Origin: Lenzites betulinus
Lineage: Eukaryota > Basidiomycota > Agaricomycetes > Polyporales > Polyporaceae
Direction of reading: 5' to 3'
Length of the DNA: 64,000 nucleotides
NCBI GenBank assembly: GCA_022264855.1
Contig: JABYQU010000061.1
Location: forward strand, 1 to 64,000
Both the position numbers and the translations under genes were made by a program. How positions within the stretch are numbered: the first letter of the stretch is position 1; each line of letters starts with the position of its first letter. Positions 56,729-64,000 of this stretch are shown piece by piece. The notes under the pieces were generated by a model, which saw only the letters and a program-made list of their open reading frames with translations, did not search any database and had not been told where the DNA came from.

Positions 56729-59700
56729 ATGAGCAGCGCACCACAGAGGCGATGGGGTCCCGTCAGGTCATTGTTGTGCTTAGCGCCTCTGTTTCTTCTC
56801 GGACCGCTCTACTCGTACAGAGTGCACTACGGCAAGTGAAACCTGACACTCGCTACCCTAAACCTGATGTAACGGCTCTAAATAGCCCTCCCTGAGCCCG
56901 TGATAGACTTGTGAGTCGTTATGTACTCAGGGTCGCGCCCGTCGAACCTGAAACCGATCCCTACAGAATCGACCCAATCACCTCGCTTCCCCAGCTCTCT
57001 GAAGCTCGAATTCTCGCCCATGCCAAATACCTTTCCGAAGACATTGGCTACCGTACAGTTGGTACACGAGAGCATGCGTTGGGCGACGCGTGGGTGTTGC
57101 AGCAGGCCGAGGCCGTCCGTGCTGAGTGCGAGAGTGTCGTGCGGGCACATCCAGAGCGCAAACTGCAATGTGAGGTTTGGCACCAACAGGGTAGTGGCAG
57201 CCACAGGTGCGTGAAGTCTTCAAGTCACTCTTAATGGCGTGTTCAATCGCGCATCACCCCAGGTTCGATATGATGGGCAAACGACTGTACAAGACCTACG
57301 TCAATCTGACCAATATCATCGTCCGCGTCTCTGACGGTACGGAGAAAGGCAAGGAGCACGCCGTGCTAGTCAACTCGCACGTAGACAGCACGTTGCCATC
57401 TCCCGGTGCTGCGGACGACGCGCTTTCTGTCGGTGTGATGTTGGAGTGCCTACGGGTGCTGGTGAACACTCCTGGCTGGGAACCAAAACACGCTATTGTA
57501 ATGTGTGAGCCTGCTTTAACAGTATCAAGACTAACATTGGCTGAAGTTCGCTCCCAGTGTTCAATAATGCGGAGGAGTCGCTGCAGGACGGCTCGCATCT
57601 GTTCTCTACGCAACATCCAGTCGCGAAGACGTGAGATACCCGTAGCTTGGCGTATCTGCACGAGCTAATAATGTTTGCCCTTGCGCAGTGTTCGCGCCGC
57701 CATCAACTTAGAAGGTACGCGTTCATGACGTCACTTTGCAACCTATTGGTTCCGCGAGGCTAATGTCTCTAAAGCTGCCGGAACGACTGGCCCCGAACTC
57801 CTCTTCCAGGCGACCTCTGAGCAGATGGTCAAAGTATACTCTAAAGTACCAAGGTGATTAATTAGTACCTTGACCCTCTGGCTATATATTTACTTATGCG
57901 ACGTCACAGACCTTCTGGATCGGTCATTGCTAATGAAATATTCAGCTCCGGCATCATTCTGTCCGAGTGTGTATACGAGAGAACATCTTGTTTCCTCCTG
58001 AACTAACTTGGCTGTAGTACAGACTTCAGGCAGTTTCAACTATACCTCAATGTTACGGGTCTAGACGTACGTGTACTCTGATTCTAATTGCGAGCCATAC
58101 CGCATACTAAGTGTAGTGGGTTGTAGATGGCCGTAGTAGGCAACAGTTATCTGTACCATATGCGCAAGGTGAGAGCCTTGCCAGTGTACACAGGCAGCTA
58201 GTATTAAGCTCTTGTGCAGGACCTAGTAGAGAACATCGAATCTGGCGTCGCTCAGGTAAGCTATCCCGAGATATATATCACGAGCATCGTCTAAAACTAC
58301 AATAGCACATGGCCGACAACGTTCTCGCTCTATTGCTGCAACTGGCCTCGGAAGATTCGCCACTTCCGGATCTGGCCACGGGCTTCACGCGCCCACAGAC
58401 GGTCTTCTACGAGCACCTAGGTTACTTCATGGTATACTCCTTCGCGACCGCGAAAGTGCTGTACTGCATCGCCTTCGTTTTTGCACTTCTTGTTACCCGA
58501 GCGACGTACGTCGATCCTGCCCCCGCGCTCAAGAAGGGCTCTAGTTTCCTGGGGGAGCATATCGTAGGCGTTGCCGCTATCTCAGCTTCTTTCGTCGGCG
58601 CAACAGTTGGAGCCAACGTGGTTGCTCTGATCATGGACAAAGTGCTCGGCAGGTCTTTCAGCTGGTTCACTTCGCTCTTTTCATGCATAGTCTTGTACGG
58701 GCCCGCATCACTGACAGGTGAGTTACGGCGTGTCCTAACTATGCTCACGCTCACTGACCATGATCCATTTCAGGCGCCCTCGTTTCCCAACTGTTCTTTG
58801 GACGCGTCCGAGAACATACGGCATATACGTCTTTAATGCTCGTGCAGTCGTTCTTCGCTGCCGCCATCCAGCTCCTTGGAATTGGTTCTAGTGGGGCGCT
58901 CTTCTTGACCTCCACACCTTTGGCTCTCGTTTTGCTGGTCAACAAGGCTCTGACTAAACCTGGCGACGATATCTCGCTGTGGGCCTACGCGATTGGGCAG
59001 GCTAACTGCCTCGTCGCGGGAACGACGCTGTTCTGCGGGGTCCTGGACGTCTTTGTGCCCCTGGTCAGTCCACCCGCCTCCCTGCAGCATGTTTACGTTA
59101 CTGACCTTCTCTCTTGGGAACTTTAGACCGGCCGCATAGGCGAGGATGCACCTGCTGAGCACATCATTGCTACAATCGTTGCTGGAGCAGGAGCGTACTG
59201 CTTACCGCTTACTGTGCCGTTCGTGCACCGATTCGGTCGTCGTTTCCTCGTCCGGGCCACCGTCCTCATGACGATGGTCACTGGCGTCCTCATGGCTGTT
59301 TTCTCGATGCGCGCACCCTTTGACCCTATGCATCAAAAGCGTCTCTTCGTCATCCATATGGAGAACGTAAGTTATATACGAACACGTACCTTTGAAAAAC
59401 GCTAAGGTTTTTGGCACAGATCACGAGCGAACAGCAGCACCTTCATGTTGCCTCCGCTGACGGCGCGCCAGGCTTCCACAGCCTAGCGGCGGACATTGCA
59501 AAGGAGTTCAGCGCGTCCGAAGTTGCGCCGCCCACAGTGGTCATGGACGATTGGAATAGTGATTGGGATACCGTCTACCCGTTCTCTGCGGTACGTCGGG
59601 GCACTTGATTCGGGCACAACGGGAAGTCTGACCCGGTCTCCGCGTTAGTTCTTGACGCCATACAAGTTGGACTTGCCGCTGCGCGCAGAACACCAGGACG

Positions 59701-60210
59701 TCATCCGTCACGACTTCACCGTTCAGGCGGTCAACGACAAAATCGACAAGACCGCGGGCACGCGCAGCTTCACGCTCGTCGTGAACCATCCGAGCATCAT
59801 CTGGACAGGTGAGTACTGGACTGGCGTTCCAACAACAACACAACTGAAGCGAACTCGTACCAGCCATCGCATTCGACGCGCACGTCCTCAAATGGACACT
59901 CGACAATAACCCGCCGGACGAGTTCGCGCGGCACCACATCAAGGAGGGCTCGTTCTACGGGCACAACACGTGGTCCGTCGACCTCGTCATCAAGCTCCCG
60001 CCTGCGGACTCGGACGCGGACGGGAGCGTGAAGGTGAACTTTGTCGGCATCCACGAGAAGGCGATGTGGCCGGGGAAGCGGGCGGAGAAGGAGCTCGGGG
60101 GGCGCGCGATGGCGCTCTTCGAGGAGTTCGACGGCTGGCTCGAGCGCGAGACGGGCGGGACGGTCGACGCGATGTTCTTGGGATGCGTGGCTGGCGTTTC
60201 TGTGATCTAG
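56729..60210 (+). CDS. M28 family membrane zinc metallopeptidase (ERMP1/Pff1 type)
   Basis: This is a predicted multi-pass peptidase of the vacuolar or ER membrane. I could join 17 exons without a frame break into 863 residues, between the ATG at 56729 and the TAG at 60208-60210. Intron 1 (56832-56885) starts with GC instead of GT. Residues 14-29 are a membrane anchor (LLCLAPLFLLGPLYSY). The luminal peptidase has the M28 ligand set: His162 and Asp164 in NSHVDST, Asp174 in GAADDALS, Glu209-Glu210 in NNAEES, Asp282/284 in SDTDFRQF and His309 in SYLYHMRKD. About eight hydrophobic segments follow (for example ALLLQLA, CIAFVFALLV and LVLLVNKAL). The C-terminal luminal domain contains NHPSIIWTAIAF and GSFYGHNTWSVDL. 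A LINE sits 65 bp downstream of the stop, so the 3' untranslated region may be altered. Confidence 0.9.
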
Positions 60211-60274
60211 GACTGCTTGCTTCTCGATGTTCTTGGACAATCGTCTTGGTGGCCCTGGCCGCCTTGCTTTACAT

Positions 60275-60275
<1 letters not shown>

Positions 60276-60306
<31 letters not shown>
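60276..60306 (-). other. Poly-A tail of the LINE (poly-T on plus)
   Basis: An uninterrupted run of 31 T on the plus strand lies immediately 3' of the minus-strand element. An uninterrupted tail suggests a fairly recent insertion. It marks the 3' end of the element. Confidence 0.92.
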
Positions 60307-60307
<1 letters not shown>

Positions 60308-60431
60308 GTGCACCCCGGGTTCTGAGCCTCTGGCCCTCTCCCAGGTGAGCTAGGTGTGGAGGGGTATTATCCCATGCACCGTCGGGGGAAATGCTGTTGC
60401 GCACTACCTGTGTGGGACTCCTCGGTCGGTG

Positions 60432-63400
60432 TCATCCGTTCTCGAGCCTACCCACTAAAACCCCCGACTCGCTCGTCCAGTCGTCCGGGAGCGACTTTTC
60501 GTCTCGTACTACGCCTCTCCACGTGGCGAGGACTACACTTTTCTGGATCCTGCTGCTGGCCCAACGCTTATGTGTTAGCGCGATATCCATTTTTAGTCTC
60601 GCGTTCATCGCCGCATACCACTTATTTGTGACTTGCACGGTGCAGTGTTCCTTTTGTTGGTCATCGCACCACTCAATTACACGTTGACACCTCAGTTTCC
60701 AGATGAGGTGGGCCGATTCCGCCACGACAATCCTTGCCAGCCGGCTAGCCCCGGACTCGCCTCGTCCGTCAGCTGGGTTGCCATTGTAGGATGCTATTCC
60801 CATGATCGTACCATAGGCCCACAGGCTTGTGAGGGACCCTTTCTTTTCCAATATGCATTTTACTAGCTTGCTCACGGTGCGGCACTCTATGGAGTCGCAC
60901 TCACATAGTATGTGTTCCATAGTTTCCTCGACTTCGCATATTCGGCAGGTTCCCCTCTCCTCGTATCCAGGTATGTTTCTCCAGAAAGGGCCCACTTTGT
61001 AGATGCCGTGTAGGTTCTTCCACAGGAAGTCCCGGACCTTCTTTGCAATCTCCGGTCGCCTGAGGTCCTTCCATATCCTCGACATCAGCGGGCTGGATTC
61101 AGACACCTCCGCCACTGCTGCCATCGCTCGTAGGACATTCCGCTCAGTCGTTGTCCTGATATTCGTCATCCTCAGTCGCCTTATGCCCGCGTATGCAAGC
61201 CTTTGGGTGAGTGTCGTCAGCCTCGCACCCTCTGGCAGGAAGCGCGCTGCGTTTTCCGGTATCTCCACCGCCTCCCTTTCCGGCATTTCGGCGCCCACCG
61301 CCGCGAGGGCGTCCGCCTCTTCGTTTCCACGGATGCCGCTGTGGCCTTTGACCCACTTGACGTATGTCGGTGCCGACCGCATCCTCAGGCTGGCTAGCAT
61401 ACTTTTGATGTGGGTGCTATTCTCCACTCTTATCCAGCCCTTGTCTTCCCATTTCTTAGCATCCCTGGTGAGTGCGTTGTAGACATAGCGGGAGTCTGTG
61501 CTGATCGTCAACGGTGCGAAGGCAGGTACCACACTCGCCGCTACAATCACTGCGTATATCTCCCCGACCTGGTTCGATTGCACTTTCCCCGGGACTCTCG
61601 CTGCCACGTTCCTTGGGTCATCGGTCCCGAACCACGCACCGGCTCCTGCCCTCGCCGTCGCAGTGCCATTGTTTGCGCAGGATCCATCCGTGTATGCTTC
61701 CACCGCTTCGTCCCCTATCTGGAATGGCCGCGGTGGGGCTCGCGTTGCTCTATCGGACCTCCGGCTGCTCGGAACAAAGATCCGTACTGCCTCCGCAATC
61801 GGCGCGTCCTGCGTTATGGACGGGTCGAAGGTCTGTACCCCGTACATGCCTGCCCGCTCACGGTTTCTGCCCTTCCGATTCGGCGTTAGGCTCAGATTAT
61901 CGTCCTTACTCGTCTTCCCCGGATTCCATTTGTCATTCAACTTCGCAACTACTGCCATAGCTTCCTCCGCGCATTTGTGCGGGTTTCTACATTCTAGGAC
62001 GCTTCTATCAAAAGCACACTCATCACATCCGCATTCTCGCATGTTTGTGTGTTCTCCTGGCCTCCGTACTCTCTCAGCTACCTGCATGGCATCCGCTACT
62101 GTTCGGACTCCGTGCACCCTTCTGAGGCATTTCGCTGCCCTGTTGTTTGCCGTGCACCTCCCCGGCCGGATGCTGAAGTGGTACCAGATCGGCATTTCTC
62201 TGGTGAGTTTTTGCGACGGTTTGGGGACATCAACGTCCATCCCGTATTTATTCGCGACCTTCACCATCGCTGCGAGGTCTCTTGGCAGCTTCTTTTTTGC
62301 AACCGTACTCACATCCCATGTCTGCAGGAAGGTGTTTACTTTCGCACTGTCGTCCACTCTATCTGAGTGTGAGGTTACAGCCCTCGCCAGGAGTATATCT
62401 GCAATGTAGGCCCACTTCGGTCGGTCACTCGTCATCGTCATGTATCCCTTCAGCCACATTAAGTGTATCGCCTCATTTCTGGCTTTGAGGTCAAGCAGGT
62501 TGATTCCACCTTTGCTTACAGGGTTGTACAGGGCGCTCTGGCTTATTCTCGGCGAGCTTCCATTCCCCCATAGGAGGTCACGTATCATTTTTTCTATCTC
62601 CTTTTCGACCGCTAATGGCATGCCTTGCACTGTCGTTTTGTACTGCGTTCTCCCACCAACCTCCATGTCGACTACCAGCTTCTTCCCGTGGAGGGACAGG
62701 TTCCGCTTGCTCCATCGGTCCAGGTTCGTTCGTATTTTATTCAGCGTTCCTTCCCACGATACGTTTGGCCCGGCGTCGTTTCCCACCCACGCACCGAGCG
62801 TACGCACCGCGACCCCGTCATCTACAATATGTGTGCCCATTGGGAACGGCCTGGCGTTCCCATTAATCATTCTCGTTTGTCGCACCAAGTCCCTATACGT
62901 CTTCACACCTATCGGCACCACTTCTGTTTTTCCTTCATTAAATTTCGCTCTTGCCGCTTTGCACCACCGTCCAAGGACTACGTCCAGGTCTCTAGGGTCA
63001 TCCTCCTCGCTTAGGAAGACTGTTGTGTCATCTGCGAACAACGACGCTACGAGCCGTTCTTTGATTCCGGGAATGGAGAATCCTCTCAGGTTTGATTTCC
63101 TTAGCGCGTTCGCCAGCGGTTCTATTGCGAGGTTGAAGATGAGACACGACATTGGATCACCCTGTCGCACACCCCTTATCACGCTCATCGGTTTACTGAT
63201 TACTCCATTCAGCATGACAACACTCTTGGCCTCCTTATACAGCCCTTTAATCGTCGCTATGAAGCTTTCCGGGATACCAAGCTTTCCAAGTATGTACCAT
63301 AGGTATTCATGGTCTATCCTATCGTACGCTTTTTCTTGGTCAAGCGCTATTATTGCGCCATTTACTCCAACAGTGTCGGCGTAATCTATCATCAGTTTGG

Positions 63401-63998
63401 TGAGTTTGACCGAGTCGTTTATTCTCCTCCCTTTCACGAAGCCAGCTTGGTCGGGGTGTATGAGTACCGGAGCAACCTCAGCGAGCTTGTCCGCCAGGAC
63501 CTTTGTCATGATTTTATAGTCCGCGTTTAATACAGTGATCGGGCGGTAGTTTCCTACGTCCCTTATGTCTCCTTTCAACTTGTATATTGGACATACCCAG
63601 CCTTCTGCGAACTTTGATCCCAGCCTGAGGCCATTCTCCTCAATATCGTTGAAAACCACTTGCAGGAGTCTCGTGACGTTGAAGCTTGGCACGCCTTTCT
63701 TGGTGTCCATTCTTGCACTGTGGAGGAGTACCTGCCAAAACTCTGCTGGCAGTCCGTCAAGGCCTGCCGACTTCCCCTTTGCTGCCAGGTCCACCGCATC
63801 CTCAATGTCTTCTTTGGTCATAGGCTCTCCTAGGCTCCGTGCCTCGTCAGCGCGCAGACTTCGTGTCACATCATCCCCCACTCGCCTAATCTCCACCTCT
63901 CTATCCTCCGGATGGCCGTCTGTGTCCTCGTATTGCAGCGCATCGTAATATTCTTTCGCAAGGTTTGCCATTCGTTCTGACCTATTTTCATACCTCAT
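60432..63998 (-). CDS. LINE ORF2: reverse transcriptase, RNase H and zinc finger (5' end outside window)
   Basis: One open frame of 1188 residues has no stop up to the window edge, so the true start (and the expected endonuclease) is outside. RT motifs are YRPITVLNADYK at about residue 151, DQAGFVKGRRI at 183, ALDQEKAYDRID at 218 (catalytic Asp220), GVRQGDPMS at 286 and FADD at 321-324. A Cys/His-rich linker lies at about 654-677 (CGCDEC to PHKC). RNase H follows: YTDGS with Asp771, GEIYA with Glu813, STDSRY with Asp835, and KGHSGIRGNEEAD with His886 and Asp896. After it comes a CRIC-x7-H-x2-C finger at about 1018-1032. All catalytic residues are present, so at least this part could encode an active enzyme. 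The order RT, RNase H, finger is that of Agaricomycete LINEs as I recall them; clade not assigned. Confidence 0.93.
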   Translation of the reverse strand: MRYENRSERMANLAKEYYDALQYEDTDGHPEDREVEIRRVGDDVTRSLRADEARSLGEPMTKEDIEDAVDLAAKGKSAGLDGLPAEFWQVLLHSARMDTKKGVPSFNVTRLLQVVFNDIEENGLRLGSKFAEGWVCPIYKLKGDIRDVGNYRPITVLNADYKIMTKVLADKLAEVAPVLIHPDQAGFVKGRRINDSVKLTKLMIDYADTVGVNGAIIALDQEKAYDRIDHEYLWYILGKLGIPESFIATIKGLYKEAKSVVMLNGVISKPMSVIRGVRQGDPMSCLIFNLAIEPLANALRKSNLRGFSIPGIKERLVASLFADDTTVFLSEEDDPRDLDVVLGRWCKAARAKFNEGKTEVVPIGVKTYRDLVRQTRMINGNARPFPMGTHIVDDGVAVRTLGAWVGNDAGPNVSWEGTLNKIRTNLDRWSKRNLSLHGKKLVVDMEVGGRTQYKTTVQGMPLAVEKEIEKMIRDLLWGNGSSPRISQSALYNPVSKGGINLLDLKARNEAIHLMWLKGYMTMTSDRPKWAYIADILLARAVTSHSDRVDDSAKVNTFLQTWDVSTVAKKKLPRDLAAMVKVANKYGMDVDVPKPSQKLTREMPIWYHFSIRPGRCTANNRAAKCLRRVHGVRTVADAMQVAERVRRPGEHTNMRECGCDECAFDRSVLECRNPHKCAEEAMAVVAKLNDKWNPGKTSKDDNLSLTPNRKGRNRERAGMYGVQTFDPSITQDAPIAEAVRIFVPSSRRSDRATRAPPRPFQIGDEAVEAYTDGSCANNGTATARAGAGAWFGTDDPRNVAARVPGKVQSNQVGEIYAVIVAASVVPAFAPLTISTDSRYVYNALTRDAKKWEDKGWIRVENSTHIKSMLASLRMRSAPTYVKWVKGHSGIRGNEEADALAAVGAEMPEREAVEIPENAARFLPEGARLTTLTQRLAYAGIRRLRMTNIRTTTERNVLRAMAAVAEVSESSPLMSRIWKDLRRPEIAKKVRDFLWKNLHGIYKVGPFWRNIPGYEERGTCRICEVEETMEHILCECDSIECRTVSKLVKCILEKKGSLTSLWAYGTIMGIASYNGNPADGRGESGASRLARIVVAESAHLIWKLRCQRVIEWCDDQQKEHCTVQVTNKWYAAMNARLKMDIALTHKRWASSRIQKSVVLATWRGVVRDEKSLPDDWTSESGVLVGRLENG

Positions 63999-64000
63999 GC

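Larger units (their letters stand above)
60276..64000 (-). mobile_element. Non-LTR retrotransposon (LINE), 3' part; 5' part beyond window
   Basis: The element lies on the minus strand. It ends with a poly-A tail (31 T on plus, 60276-60306), preceded in its own direction by a 3' untranslated region of about 125 bases and one long ORF. No terminal repeats are seen, as expected. Flank left of the tail is ctttacatg. The matching target-site duplication would lie beyond base 64000, so insertion borders cannot be checked here. Insertion is 65 bases downstream of the M28 stop codon, in opposite orientation. Confidence 0.93.

Noticed and set aside
60276..60306. Poly-T run as a transcription terminator
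   Set aside because: It is the poly-A tail of a minus-strand LINE, shown by its position directly 3' of the RT ORF and untranslated region.

Overview
The window looks like a chromosome arm segment of a basidiomycete fungus, most likely an Agaricomycete. Genes are split by many short introns (about 45-110 nt, GT..AG, with one GC..AG). They encode recognisable fungal proteins: a Zn2Cys6 transcription factor, an Lrg1-type LIM/RhoGAP protein, a carboxypeptidase S relative, a Nop8-type protein and a multi-pass M28 metallopeptidase. A LINE element has an RT-RNase H-zinc finger ORF. No bacterial-type operon is present.

Bases 1-43047 are a head-to-tail tandem array of a roughly 10.3-kb unit. Units start at about 1, 10306, 20548, 30809 and 41193. 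The first four are complete to window resolution; the fifth stops after about 1.85 kb, next to a ribosomal protein gene. The array may continue to the left. Each junction lies inside a minus-strand gene for a Zn2Cys6 transcription factor, so one TF copy spans each junction. I could assemble the gene exon by exon (11 exons, 495 residues). The two right-hand copies (29609-31727 and 39993-42111) are open throughout. The three left-hand copies carry frameshifts. Each full unit also has a plus-strand two-exon gene of an uncharacterised family (270 residues; one copy frameshifted). The other roughly 7 kb of each unit is GC-rich, with many chance ORFs and no gene I can name. It holds a polypurine tract, an internal direct duplication, a short-period minisatellite at the TF 3' end and a possible unrecognised multi-exon plus-strand gene. 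Units share differences in a patchwork, and units 3 and 4 are almost identical over more than 6 kb, which points to recent unequal exchange or gene conversion.

Bases 43048-60275 are ordinary single-copy euchromatin. A divergent ribosomal protein pair comes first (P2 on minus, S15/uS19 on plus), then a long LIM/RhoGAP gene (minus). A decayed carboxypeptidase S gene (minus) has at least three frameshifts. A Nop8-like gene (plus) and a 17-exon M28 membrane metallopeptidase gene (plus) follow.

Bases 60276-64000 are the 3' part of a minus-strand non-LTR retrotransposon. Its poly-A tail lies 65 bp beyond the stop codon of the M28 gene, and its 5' part is outside the window. The housekeeping genes are independent neighbours. 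The array is the accessory part, with a regulator gene under repeated duplication and partial decay.
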